Source of the DNA: Bacteroidales bacterium
Lineage (GTDB): Bacteria; Bacteroidota; Bacteroidia; Bacteroidales; Marinilabiliaceae
DNA length: 54,696 nt
NCBI GenBank assembly: GCA_017417385.1
Contig: JAFPZF010000009.1
Span: 1-54,696, forward strand
Reading direction: 5' to 3'
The notes beneath the pieces are model-generated. The model did no database searches and had not been told where the DNA came from. It saw only the letters and a list, made by a program, of their open reading frames with translations. The position numbers were made by a program, and so were the translations under genes. Numbering within the stretch: position 1 is the first letter of the stretch; each line of letters starts with the position of its first letter. Below are positions 1 through 8,320 of this stretch, piece by piece.

Positions 1-302
1 GGTTAGTCTTGGGTTAGACTTGGTATAGACTTGTCCCCTGATTATCCACCCTCCGACGGCGTCTTCCGCTCACTTCTTTTGTCCCATTCTTTGCCTGTCC
101 TCCTCCCTTGTCCCGTCCCTAGGTTAGTCTTGGGTTAGCGTTTGGTTAGTCTTGGGTTAGACTTGGTATAGACTTGTCCCCTGATTATCCACCCTCCGAC
201 GGCGTCTTCCGCTCACTTCTTTTGTCCCATTCCTTGTCTGTCCCCCTCCCTTGTCCCGTCCCTGGGTTAGTCTTGGGTTAGCGTTGGGTTAGACCTGACC
301 CC
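1..302. repeat. 143-bp tandem repeat, two full units and a partial third
   Basis: The unit starting at base 1 recurs at 144, and its first bases recur again at 287, giving an exact 143-bp period. The two full units differ at only a few positions. Each begins with short GGTTAG-containing direct repeats and carries one TTATCCACC, which is one base away from a DnaA box. No credible gene lies here. A similar GGTTAG stretch occurs at about 19497-19520, after the giant gene. The array may extend beyond the left edge. Confidence 0.85.
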
Positions 303-640
303 ATTTTTTCGTCTCTCCAAAGGTCTCTTCCTCGGACTTCTTCTTTCCAAGCTTTGTGTCCGCCCTCGTCCCCTGTTTTGTCAATTTCGCTCTTCCCACG
401 TCCCCGTATGCTGTCTTCCCGAGAACACCTCAACTCTTTGTTACGTGCCGCCATTTGTCTCCGACACATTCTCGTCATATCCGCTTCTCCCTTCGCGTCG
501 CCGGCTGTCCCCCTCTCCCCTTCTCTCCTTCTCTCCCCTTCTCCCCTTCTCCCTCTTGCCTCCGATATCCTCTCCTTAAATGGTCCGCCACACCTCATTT
601 TTTCATTTCTTCTCGCTTTCTTTGCTGCCCTCTCCTAAAC
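303..640. other. Gene-free pyrimidine-rich stretch upstream of cdsA
   Basis: About 340 bases are strongly C+T-rich on the + strand, with CTCC/TTCT microsatellite-like runs near 500-560. The open frames on both strands are low-complexity translations without recognisable domains. I see no gene or structured RNA here. Confidence 0.6.
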
Positions 641-654
641 TTTTATTACCTTTG
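621..654 (+). promoter_or_regulatory. Bacteroidota-type promoter of cdsA
   Basis: A TTTG at 621-624 and TAccTTTG at 647-654 match the -33/-7 elements of the Bacteroidota primary sigma factor. The spacing is 22 nt, slightly long against the usual 19-21. Transcription would start near 661, leaving only about 15 nt before the cdsA GTG. Confidence 0.6.
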
Positions 655-675
655 TCCGATTTTTAGTATTACGCA

Positions 676-1536
676 GTGGAAACACCAAATCAGGCAGCTA
701 AGAAGGATGGTTTCTTGAGAAACTTCCTCCAGAGGGCAGTGACGGGCATAGTGTTCGTCGCCGTCATCGGTGCAGCCTTTCTCCTCGGCCCCTATACCTA
801 CGCGATGGTCCTGACGTCTATCGTCACACTCGCCAGCATCGAGTATGGCCGTCTTATCCGTGCCGGCGGATATTCGCCCCACGTCCTTATGGCCCTCGGT
901 ATCAATATCGTGGCCTTCGCGCTCGGCTTCCTCGTCAACGTGAGCAACATCGACTACCGTATGCTCCTCCTCGTCGTCGGACTCGTGTGGCTTATGTTCC
1001 TCGTCGAACTCTTTAGCACCAACCCTAACCCCCTGACCAACATAGCCCTCACTATGCTGTGCTGTGTCTATGTCGGGATCCCCTTCGCCCTCTTCAACCT
1101 CCTCGCCTTCAAGTCCGGCACCTACGACTACCGCCCTATCCTCGGGCTCTTCGCCCTTGTATGGGTCAACGACACTGGCGCCTACCTCTGTGGCGTATCT
1201 ATGGGCCGCCACAAGCTCTACGAGCGCATCTCACCCAAGAAGACTGTCGAAGGCTTCATCGGCGGCGTCATCCTGACTATGCTCGTCGGCTGGAGTGCCT
1301 ACGCCTTCTTCGACGACTTCTTCTTCCACGCCGGCTTGTCCTTCGCCCTCATCAGCGCTGCTATCGTCGCTATCTTCGGCACCGCCGGAGACCTTATCGA
1401 GTCTATGTTCAAGCGCTCCGTTAGCATCAAGGACTCTGGCCGCATCCTCCCCGGGCACGGCGGCGTCCTCGACCGCTTCGACGCTGTCATCTTTGTCTCA
1501 CCTATTGTTAGTCTTATATATTACTTCTTTACCTAG
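676..1536 (+). CDS. cdsA: Phosphatidate cytidylyltransferase (CDP-diglyceride synthase)
   Basis: The enzyme makes CDP-diacylglycerol from phosphatidate and CTP in the inner membrane, the branch point for phospholipid head groups. The 286-residue protein is hydrophobic with about eight membrane segments. It ends in the full CTP-transferase signature at about residues 243-269 (S-x-FKR...KD...PGHGG-x-LDRxD). The start is a GTG at 676, because no ATG lies between the promoter and the conserved sequence. Only 2 bases separate it from psd, which uses its product after serine addition, so the two probably form one transcript. In many Bacteroidales cdsA follows ftsH; here ftsH is about 37 kb away on the other strand. 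Confidence 0.95.
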   Translation: METPNQAAKKDGFLRNFLQRAVTGIVFVAVIGAAFLLGPYTYAMVLTSIVTLASIEYGRLIRAGGYSPHVLMALGINIVAFALGFLVNVSNIDYRMLLLVVGLVWLMFLVELFSTNPNPLTNIALTMLCCVYVGIPFALFNLLAFKSGTYDYRPILGLFALVWVNDTGAYLCGVSMGRHKLYERISPKKTVEGFIGGVILTMLVGWSAYAFFDDFFFHAGLSFALISAAIVAIFGTAGDLIESMFKRSVSIKDSGRILPGHGGVLDRFDAVIFVSPIVSLIYYFFT

Positions 1537-1538
1537 AA

Positions 1539-2192
1539 ATGAAACTGCACAGAGAAGGCAATACTACTATCTTCCTTTCTATCGCTATTTTCCTGGCTCT
1601 CAACGTCTGCGCTTGGATGTTCCTGCCTCGACCTGTCGCTATACCCGTTAGTATAGTGACCGCTGTCGTCCTCGCTCTCGTTATCAACTTCTTCCGTCGC
1701 CCTCATCGCCACGCTGTCCGTATGGAGGGCGCTGTCGTATGCCCTTGCGACGGCCGCGTCGTGACTATCGAGGAGACTTTCGAACCAGAGGTCCTCAAGT
1801 GTCAGGTCCTCCAGGTCTCTATCTTTATGTCTGTCACCAACGTGCATATCAACTGGTTCCCCGTCAGCGGAACTGTATCTTACTATCGCCATCACGACGG
1901 TAAGAAGATGGCTGCCTATCTCCCTAAGTCTTCGTCCGACAACGAACGTAGCTCTATTGTTATCGATACTCCCGATGGCAAGAAGGTCCTCCTCCGTCAG
2001 GTAGCAGGCGCCCTCGCCCGTCGCGTGGTATCCTATGTCAAGGAAGGTCAACAGGTCAAGCAGTCCGACGAACTGGGCTTCATTAAGTTCGGCTCCCGTG
2101 TCGACCTCTACCTCCCTATCGGTACTAAGGTCGACGTCAATCTCAAAGACAATGTCGTCGGTAGTCAGACTATCATCGGCTGGCTTAAATAG
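1539..2192 (+). CDS. psd: Phosphatidylserine decarboxylase proenzyme
   Basis: It decarboxylates phosphatidylserine to phosphatidylethanolamine, using a pyruvoyl group created by self-cleavage. The 217-residue length fits the short bacterial form. Two hydrophobic N-terminal segments (about residues 12-28 and 33-50) would anchor it. The cleavage motif FGSRVD lies at about 184-189, so processing would occur at Gly185-Ser186. It follows cdsA by 2 bases, which places consecutive steps of one lipid pathway together. Confidence 0.93.
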   Translation: MKLHREGNTTIFLSIAIFLALNVCAWMFLPRPVAIPVSIVTAVVLALVINFFRRPHRHAVRMEGAVVCPCDGRVVTIEETFEPEVLKCQVLQVSIFMSVTNVHINWFPVSGTVSYYRHHDGKKMAAYLPKSSSDNERSSIVIDTPDGKKVLLRQVAGALARRVVSYVKEGQQVKQSDELGFIKFGSRVDLYLPIGTKVDVNLKDNVVGSQTIIGWLK

Positions 2193-2255
2193 TCTTTGAG
2201 CATCGTCTTTTTTTCTTTTATTTTCTTTTTTTCCCAACGCTTTAGTCAAGACAAG

Positions 2256-3668
2256 ATGAAGACAAGAGGTAGCTATTTCGAACTCATCGACCAGACTTAC
2301 TACTTCCCTCAGGACGGCTTCGACCTGGAGAACGGCAATCTATTCTTCAACAATATCTCTCTCCGCTATATTATCAGTAAGTACGGTACTCCTGTCAAGA
2401 TTACCTACCTTCCTAAAATAGGCGACCAGATCAAGCGCGCTCGCAACCTCTTCAGCAAGGCTATGCGTAGCAACGGCTATCACGGCGAGTACAAGTACTG
2501 CTACTGCACCAAGAGCTGCCACTTTAGCTTCGTCGTCAAGGAGGCCCTCCGCTATGGCGTTCAGCTCGAGACTAGCTCCGCCTACGATATCGATATCGTC
2601 CGCGAACTCTTCAAGGAGGGCGCTATCGACAACGATATTATGATTATCAACAACGGCTACAAGTCCGACCTCTATCTCCATAAGATCAAGGAGCTCGTCG
2701 ACATGGGCTTCAAGAACTGTATCACGGTCCTCGATAGTATCGACGAGGTCGACCGACTCACCGCTGTCATGGACGGCAAGACGGTCAACGTCGGCATCCG
2801 TATGGCTATCGACGAGGAACCACAGGCTGCCTACTATACGAGCCGCCTCGGCGTCCGCCCTTCCGAGATCGTCAAGCTCTACAACGAGAAGATCAAGGAC
2901 AACCCGGCCGTCAACCTTGTCATGTTCCACTTCTTCGTAGATAGTGGCATCAAGGATACTCTCTACTTCTGGGGTGTCTTCCAAAAGGCTCTCTCTGTCT
3001 ACGCCGAACTTAAGAAGCAGTGCGAGTCTCTCCACATGATCGACCTCGGTGGCGGTCTCCCTATCCGCTCCAACCTCGCCTTCGACTACGACTACAAGTA
3101 TATGGTCAGCGAACTGGTCCGCAGTATCAAGGAGGTCTGCCAGACTGAGGATATCGACGACCCGGATATTATCACGGAGTTCGGTAAGTATACTGTCGGA
3201 GAGACGGGCGCCGTCATCTTCAAGGTCGTCGAGGCTAAGCGTCAGAACGACACTGAGCTATGGTACCTCATCGACAATAGTCTTATGACGACTATCCCTG
3301 ATAGCTGGGGCATCAGCGAGAAGTTTATTCTCCTCCCGGTCAACAAGTGGGACAAGCCTTATCAGCGTGTCAATATCGGTGGCATCACCTGCGACCACGC
3401 CGACTACTACAATACTGAGGACCTCAACCAGCAGGTCTTCATGCCTTGCGTCGACTCTGGCGACTCCGAGCCGCTCTATATCGGCTTCTTCCATACCGGC
3501 GCCTACCAGGACTCTATCAGCGGCTACGGCGGTATCAAGCACTGCCTCATCCCGAGCCCTAAGCACGTCGTCATAGACCGCGACGAGAACGGGCAGATCG
3601 TCGACTATCTCTTCAACGAGGAGCAACGCCCCGAGGATATGTTGCGCATCCTGGGTTACAACAAGTAG
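2256..3668 (+). CDS. speA: Arginine decarboxylase, Flavobacterium-type (PLP fold type III)
   Basis: It probably converts arginine to agmatine for polyamine synthesis. The 470-residue protein resembles the shorter Bacteroidota arginine decarboxylases rather than the roughly 630-residue E. coli SpeA. The PLP lysine is likely K86 in CYCTKSCHF. DLGGGLP, about two thirds of the way along, is the phosphate-binding glycine loop, and CVDSGD near the C-terminus resembles the substrate cysteine motif. I chose the ATG at 2256; the frame is open back to a TTG at 2196, but those 20 residues are hydrophobic and not family-like. It sits 2 bases before the kinase gene. Substrate specificity is inferred from family resemblance. 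Confidence 0.85.
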   Translation: MKTRGSYFELIDQTYYFPQDGFDLENGNLFFNNISLRYIISKYGTPVKITYLPKIGDQIKRARNLFSKAMRSNGYHGEYKYCYCTKSCHFSFVVKEALRYGVQLETSSAYDIDIVRELFKEGAIDNDIMIINNGYKSDLYLHKIKELVDMGFKNCITVLDSIDEVDRLTAVMDGKTVNVGIRMAIDEEPQAAYYTSRLGVRPSEIVKLYNEKIKDNPAVNLVMFHFFVDSGIKDTLYFWGVFQKALSVYAELKKQCESLHMIDLGGGLPIRSNLAFDYDYKYMVSELVRSIKEVCQTEDIDDPDIITEFGKYTVGETGAVIFKVVEAKRQNDTELWYLIDNSLMTTIPDSWGISEKFILLPVNKWDKPYQRVNIGGITCDHADYYNTEDLNQQVFMPCVDSGDSEPLYIGFFHTGAYQDSISGYGGIKHCLIPSPKHVVIDRDENGQIVDYLFNEEQRPEDMLRILGYNK

Positions 3669-3670
3669 CT

Positions 3671-4609
3671 ATGCCTATCCAACTCCTGCCCGACAAGGTC
3701 TCCGGACGTAACGCTGTCTACATGGTGGACGGCAATATCGGCAGGAAAGGTAAGTTCGGCGGCGTCGCAACGGCTTCCTCATCTTCCGGCGAACGTGTCA
3801 CTATCAAGCGCGTCGACAAGCATATAGACGAGGTTCTGGCTGTCGTCGAGAGGCTCGCCCTTATCGACCGTCCAGACATCGCTCCTGTCGTCGACGTCGC
3901 CCAGCAGGACGGCGCCCTCTTTATCGTCCGCAAGATGATCGAGGGGACTGACATCAAGTCTATCTTCGCCGACAAGAAGGTCTATGGCAAGATCGACGAG
4001 GATAACTGGATTAAGATAGGGCTCGCAGTTCTCGACGCCCTCTCCGCTCTCCACTCCGCCGGTATTGTCCATCGCGATATCAAGCCGAGCAACATCGTCC
4101 TCCGTCACTCCCCTGGTCAGGACCTTATCCACGCGGACTTCTCCGCTATCTCTATCATCGACTTCGAGCAGAGTAGTGTCGTCGGCTCTCAGACCGCTCG
4201 TACTGCCTTCTCGCTTATCTACTCCCCTCCCGAGATGGTCCTCAAGCATAGCGACCTCGTCGGCCCTCAGGCTGACCTCTTCGCCCTCGCGACGACTATC
4301 TACCACCTCGTCATGGGCAAGACGCCCTACAACGACTGCAACCCCGAGGTGCTTATCAATCTGCAACTGACCTACCCCTTCCAGAAGCCTGGGCGTATGA
4401 CGCAGCAGCTCTTCGATGTCCTCGCCCACGCTGCCTACAAGCAGGCTTTCCGTCTCCCGCCTCGCCGCCTCTCGGCCGACGAGATCGCCGATACGCTCCG
4501 CCGTGGTGTCGAGGGACGCTACAGTTCCGCCGACGAGATGAGAGCCGCTCTCGCCTCTGTCGACCACGCTCTTCTCCCTGCCTCCTGGTGGCAGAAGGTG
4601 TTCAACTGA
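3671..4609 (+). CDS. Hanks-type serine/threonine kinase with DFE in place of DFG
   Basis: This is a 312-residue soluble eukaryote-like protein kinase. Visible motifs are a glycine-rich loop at about 24-31, the ATP lysine K46 in VTIKRV, the catalytic loop HRDIKPSN at 134-141, the metal-binding D164 and an SPPE segment matching APE. The DFG glycine is replaced by Glu (D164-F-E166). All residues needed for chemistry remain, so it may be active with altered activation-loop control. There is no transmembrane segment or sensory domain. It starts 2 bases after the decarboxylase, so it is probably co-transcribed with lipid and polyamine genes. Its substrate is unknown. Confidence 0.85.
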   Translation: MPIQLLPDKVSGRNAVYMVDGNIGRKGKFGGVATASSSSGERVTIKRVDKHIDEVLAVVERLALIDRPDIAPVVDVAQQDGALFIVRKMIEGTDIKSIFADKKVYGKIDEDNWIKIGLAVLDALSALHSAGIVHRDIKPSNIVLRHSPGQDLIHADFSAISIIDFEQSSVVGSQTARTAFSLIYSPPEMVLKHSDLVGPQADLFALATTIYHLVMGKTPYNDCNPEVLINLQLTYPFQKPGRMTQQLFDVLAHAAYKQAFRLPPRRLSADEIADTLRRGVEGRYSSADEMRAALASVDHALLPASWWQKVFN

Positions 4610-4645
4610 TGTTTTTCGTCTGAACTTTTTAAATCTTTTCTTTCT

Positions 4646-5440
4646 ATGCAGCAATACTTAGATCTGGTTCGCAAGGTTCTCAACGAGGGCTCCCGACGCT
4701 ACGACCGCACCGGGACGGGTACTATCGGTATCTTCGGCCATCAGATGCGCTTCGACCTCTCTCAGGGCTTCCCTCTGCTGACTACTAAGAAACTGCATAC
4801 TAAGTCTATTATCTACGAACTGCTATGGTTCCTCAAGGGCTCGACTAATGTGGCCTGGCTTCAGGAAAATGGCGTCCGTATATGGAACGAATGGGCCGAC
4901 GAGAATGGTGAGCTCGGACCTGTCTATGGCCACCAGTGGCGCTCATGGCCCGATGGTCACGGAGGCTCTATCGACCAGATCTCTAAGGTTATCAACGATA
5001 TCAAGCAGACCCCTCACTCCCGCCGTCTTATCGTCAGCGCTTGGAACGTCGCCGATATTGATATGATGAAGCTCCCACCATGCCACGTCATGTTCCAGTT
5101 CTATGTCGCCGATGGCCGACTGAGCTGCCAACTATATCAGCGTAGCGCCGACATCTTCCTCGGCCTCCCTTTCAATATCGCTTCCTACTCTCTCCTGACG
5201 CTTATGGTCGCTCAGGTCTGCGGCCTCAAGCCCGGCGAGTTTATCCATACTCTCGGCGACGCTCATATCTACCTCAATCATATCGAGCAGATGAATCTTC
5301 AGCTGTCTCGTCAGCCCTTCCCCCTCCCGACGATGTCTCTCAACCCCGCCGTCACTTCTATCGATGGCTTCTCCTTCGACGACTTCTCTCTCTCCGACTA
5401 CCAGGCTCACCCTCATATCAAGGGCGAGGTCTCTGTCTAG
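4646..5440 (+). CDS. thyA: Thymidylate synthase
   Basis: It methylates dUMP to dTMP using methylenetetrahydrofolate. At 264 residues it is collinear with E. coli ThyA, with nucleophile C146 in the [11 protein letters not shown] motif and the dUMP-binding QRSADIFLG segment. A 36-bp T-rich gap separates it from the kinase. No dihydrofolate reductase gene, its common neighbour, is nearby. Confidence 0.97.
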   Translation: MQQYLDLVRKVLNEGSRRYDRTGTGTIGIFGHQMRFDLSQGFPLLTTKKLHTKSIIYELLWFLKGSTNVAWLQENGVRIWNEWADENGELGPVYGHQWRSWPDGHGGSIDQISKVINDIKQTPHSRRLIVSAWNVADIDMMKLPPCHVMFQFYVADGRLSCQLYQRSADIFLGLPFNIASYSLLTLMVAQVCGLKPGEFIHTLGDAHIYLNHIEQMNLQLSRQPFPLPTMSLNPAVTSIDGFSFDDFSLSDYQAHPHIKGEVSV

Positions 5441-5470
5441 GAGTATCCTAAAATTAGGTTTTTCGACAAT

Positions 5471-6199
5471 ATGACACCCCTCTATAAATACTCCGCATTT
5501 CTGATGGCTCCATTGGTGCTCATGGCATCACTGCTGCTCTCGTCTTGCTCGCTCTTCTCCTCTAAGAGGTCTTCGGCTGATACGGGCAAGTATATTGTGG
5601 CTGTCGACCTCGGCCTCACTGTCAAGTGGGGCTCTATCAACCTCGGCGCCAATAAGCCCTACGAATTCGGGGATTACTTTATGTGGGGAGAGACGACACC
5701 CGCTACCGACGAGTCTTGCAACTGGGGTACTTACAAACTTGCTAACGGCAGCGATTGGGACAACCCAAGACTTAATAAGTATTGCCCACTCGCCTCCTAC
5801 GCCGACGAAGGTATGACGGATTCCCGCAAGATTCTCGAGCCTGAGGACGACGCCGCCCGTCAACTTCTTGGCGGCAAATGGCGTATGCCGACTATCTCCG
5901 AATGGCGTGAGCTTCATGCCAACTGCCGATGGGAATGGACGACAATCAACCACGTCAAGGGCTACAAGGTGACCTCCCTTAAGAGTGGCTACACTAATAT
6001 GTCTATCTTCCTCCCCGCCGCCGGCTACCGCTACGAGGACAAGAATTGCGACCAGAAAATCAACGGTTACTACTGGTCCGCAACTCTCGACGAGTACTAC
6101 CCGAGCAACGCCGCCAACTACGACTTCGACGACGATAGCAACGTCTGGAGTGGCCACGACCGCTGCAACGGCTTCTCTATCCGCCCCGTCTCCTACTGA
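5471..6199 (+). CDS. Lipoprotein with 'VDLGLSVKW' (FISUMP-like) domain
   Basis: This 242-residue exported protein of unknown function has a lipoprotein signal peptide with lipobox LLSSC, the modified cysteine being C26. The mature part begins VDLGLTVKWGSINLG, continues with MWGE and GGKWRMPT, and ends NGFSIRPVSY. This pattern is widespread in Bacteroidales secreted proteins and resembles the Fibrobacter major paralogous (FISUMP) domain. A clear paralogue lies at 21187-21858. I cannot assign an activity. Confidence 0.75.
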   Translation: MTPLYKYSAFLMAPLVLMASLLLSSCSLFSSKRSSADTGKYIVAVDLGLTVKWGSINLGANKPYEFGDYFMWGETTPATDESCNWGTYKLANGSDWDNPRLNKYCPLASYADEGMTDSRKILEPEDDAARQLLGGKWRMPTISEWRELHANCRWEWTTINHVKGYKVTSLKSGYTNMSIFLPAAGYRYEDKNCDQKINGYYWSATLDEYYPSNAANYDFDDDSNVWSGHDRCNGFSIRPVSY

Positions 6200-6332
6200 C
6201 TGCTTTCTCTTTTTGTTTCGCGTTTTTTCCGATAAGGTAAATGGATGGAAGAGTCATGTTAAATTGGGGTGTGTATGTTGAGGATTGAAGAAAAAGTAGT
6301 ATCTATGTAGTCCAATAGTAACATAAATCGCA

Positions 6333-6560
6333 ATGAATATGGCAAATACGGCAGCCGGACATACGACGTACCCTATAACTCATTATTGGGAACTAGTCAA
6401 GGACATGGAGGATTCTCAGAAACTGGAGCTGATAACTATGTTGGCGCAAAGTGTGAAGCCCGCAGTGTGTGACGATGAGTATGAAAAGGAGTTTTACACC
6501 CCAGAAGAGACTTATGAAATCGTGATGAAAGACGTCAAATCCATCTACGGAAGGATATAG
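6333..6560 (+). CDS. Small conserved-type protein, antitoxin-like but orphan
   Basis: A 75-residue acidic protein with the pattern ITHYWELVKDM, then KLELITMLAQSV, then a C-terminal TPEETYEIVMKDV helix. Small Bacteroidota proteins of this type often precede toxin genes and look like antitoxins, but no toxin ORF follows here. A second ATG at 6339 could be the start. Its codon use is less C/T-biased than its neighbours, which may indicate separate acquisition. Function is unknown. Confidence 0.6.
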   Translation: MNMANTAAGHTTYPITHYWELVKDMEDSQKLELITMLAQSVKPAVCDDEYEKEFYTPEETYEIVMKDVKSIYGRI

Positions 6561-6723
6561 ACACACACACTCTCTCTTATGTTCGACACGTATTAGCTCA
6601 TCTCCATTTCCCCCTTTACTTCTATTATCTTACTTCTGCGTCCTCCCTTATGTTAGCAATAGGCCTTTCGATTACCTATCTGTTCTCTGCTCCTTCTTTT
6701 TCTTCACTTCTCAACCTCTATTC
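6561..6723. other. Gene-free pyrimidine-rich spacer
   Basis: This stretch between the small orphan gene and the promoter at 6724 is C+T-rich and low in complexity, with an ACACAC run at its left end. I see no gene or clear hairpin in it. Confidence 0.5.
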
Positions 6724-6753
6724 TTGCTTGTTTTCACAAATTCACTACCTTTG
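6724..6753 (+). promoter_or_regulatory. Bacteroidota-type promoter ahead of a structured leader
   Basis: TTG at 6724-6726 is followed after 19 nt by TAccTTTG at 6746-6753, matching the -33/-7 arrangement. The predicted start near 6758-6760 coincides with the first base of the hairpin described next. The nearest gene starts 280 nt further on, an unusually long leader for this window. Confidence 0.55.
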
Positions 6754-6757
6754 TGTC

Positions 6758-6850
6758 CGCTCTCTTGAATGACGTATCCGCTCCTTTGCGGTTTGGCGTC
6801 TTTGTGAGAGCGTTAACATAGGAGAAAAGCGTTTGCTACGCTTTGTTTTT
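6758..6850 (+). ncRNA. Candidate structured small RNA or attenuated leader
   Basis: Just after the promoter, three nested stems can be drawn: CGCTCTC 6758-6764 with GAGAGCG 6806-6812; GACG 6771-6774 with CGTC 6797-6800; CCGC 6778-6781 with GCGG 6788-6791 around a 6-nt loop. A terminator-like hairpin follows (AAAGCG 6826-6831 with CGCTTT 6839-6844, then GTTTTT). This fits a transcript of about 90 nt or an attenuator before the gene at 7035. The fold was drawn by eye without energy calculation or comparative data. The reverse strand is open as a 65-codon frame, which I regard as spurious. Confidence 0.45.
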
Positions 6851-6920
6851 AGACATTCGGGATTAGCACCTTTGAATTTGCAGTCAAAAACATTGCAACG
6901 GCAGATGCTCGGGTTATGGT

Positions 6921-6998
6921 ATGATACATATTGGGTCTCCACTAGGCGTCTACATCGTGGTGAGTGACGGTAAGGCCGTTAAGATGCTCGTCAAGTGA
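6921..6998 (+). other. 25-codon micro-ORF resembling a T9SS C-terminal tail
   Basis: An ATG-started frame encodes 25 residues whose last 18 (LGVYIVVSDGKAVKMLVK) match the final strand pattern of type IX sorting domains (GxYxV...G...K.lvK). Upstream in the same frame is a stop at 6873, so it is not the end of an intact longer gene. It could be the remnant of a cargo gene's 3' end, a leader peptide, or part of a mobile intergenic element. It lies just before the secreted-protein gene at 7035. Confidence 0.3.
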
Positions 6999-7034
6999 GT
7001 TTCCAGATAGTAACTAACTGTTTAATAATCTACA

Positions 7035-8105
7035 ATGAGAAATATTCTACGTCTCTTGATGCTCCTCCTCCTTTCTGTCGTCTGCATGCCCACTCTCGAG
7101 GCTCAGACTGTAAAGCTCTGGAGCAATGGTACAGTGAAATACAGCATCCTTGCTGAGGAACTGGATAGTATCAGCTTCTTTGAATGGCCGGAAAAGCTCC
7201 CTGATGATAACAATGTTACTACTGAGGACAACAATGTTGCCACTGAGGATTACATAGTTAATTTCAGTACGATTTCAGGTCTCAGCACAGTACCAGGAGA
7301 CTTTAATAGTGGCGTTTCTGGTGTCTATCGTTATGCCTTAGAGGATGCTAGTTGCGCTGTCGATGTATTTACTTACACCTCTGATCCTTACACCCCTTAC
7401 GCCATATACGAAGGGTGGTCCGAGGCTAGCTCTTCTGTCAACGTCTGGAAACTGTATGAATCTTGGTATGGTGGCATCCTGCCAACTTTGTTCCCAGCCC
7501 AAAGTACTGAGGACTTCTTAACTCCTGCCTGCCAAAAGTATCACACCGGGGAAACTGCACTAATCTGCAATCCAGGGTTAATATGCCGAGCTATCTTTGG
7601 TAAGCATATAGTTGCTGACCATACTACGTTGACAACGACTGAAACTATTGGAAAACTCAAGGGTCTGTGGGTCGCCCCTACGACTGAAATGAGCTATGTT
7701 GACCCAGTGATATTCAACGAGGATAAACAAATTTACGACCTAAGCGATTTAGAAATCAATGCCTTGCCTGCCAATCATAGGATAGAATTCGTCCTATATG
7801 CCTATAAGCCAAACGATTCTGCGATTAAGACGTTTCTAAATTCACTCAAGACCTCTCTCCCCGGTGAAGGAGGTGTGTTGGTCGCAACGGCTGTTCTCGC
7901 TTCCTCCGATGCCGACGGCAAGGTCACTGTCAATAAGAATTGGCAGTATGTCGATGCTTCTGGGACGGAAGGGAACTTTTGGGAAGTTGTTCTACGAGTC
8001 GTTGACAAAGATGGAAGGGAGTCTTACTCCTATGAACTCTCCGACGAAAATATGACTAATTACTGCTTGATAGACGACATTACCTACGAAAGAGCATCCG
8101 AGTAG
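7035..8105 (+). CDS. Secreted protein of unknown function
   Basis: A 356-residue protein with a signal peptide (residues 1 to about 23, ending LEA before Q). The early mature part VKLWSNGTVKYSILAEELDSISF follows the 'DSISF' pattern common at the N-terminus of Bacteroidales secreted proteins. The rest (about 80-356) is not a family I can name; it is rich in Thr and Asp and lacks obvious catalytic motifs. I see no sorting domain. A weak resemblance in layout to DUF4465-type secreted proteins is only a guess. It lies downstream of the candidate RNA and micro-ORF. Confidence 0.7.
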   Translation: MRNILRLLMLLLLSVVCMPTLEAQTVKLWSNGTVKYSILAEELDSISFFEWPEKLPDDNNVTTEDNNVATEDYIVNFSTISGLSTVPGDFNSGVSGVYRYALEDASCAVDVFTYTSDPYTPYAIYEGWSEASSSVNVWKLYESWYGGILPTLFPAQSTEDFLTPACQKYHTGETALICNPGLICRAIFGKHIVADHTTLTTTETIGKLKGLWVAPTTEMSYVDPVIFNEDKQIYDLSDLEINALPANHRIEFVLYAYKPNDSAIKTFLNSLKTSLPGEGGVLVATAVLASSDADGKVTVNKNWQYVDASGTEGNFWEVVLRVVDKDGRESYSYELSDENMTNYCLIDDITYERASE

Positions 8106-8137
8106 TTCTAATCGTCTACACGCCCTCGCATTATTAC

Positions 8138-8171
8138 GAGACTGTCCGAGTTCCACCTCTCGGGCTGTCTC
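8138..8171 (+). terminator. Hairpin after the secreted-protein gene
   Basis: An imperfect 13-bp stem (8138-8150 with 8159-8171, one mismatch and one G-U pair) with an 8-nt loop starts 32 nt after the stop codon. There is no real T-run, only TTCATT, so termination is probable but unproven. Confidence 0.45.
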
Positions 8172-8320
8172 TTCATTATCCCTCTCTCCTTCTCCGACCC
8201 CTCATTCCTCATTGCTAATTGCCAAAATCTCCCCACTCCCGTGCCTTTGCTGAAAAATCCTGCCGCTATCTGCCCATATTTCTCTATTTATTAGTAACTT
8301 TATACGCTTTTTGAGAGACT

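Noticed and set aside
41-54. DnaA-box-like TTATCCACC as evidence of a replication origin
   Set aside because: Only one near-match per repeat unit, no dnaA gene and no AT-rich unwinding region.
6745-6942. 65-codon antisense frame over the candidate RNA
   Set aside because: It covers the predicted stems and terminator on the opposite strand and has no domain. The structure explains the sequence better.
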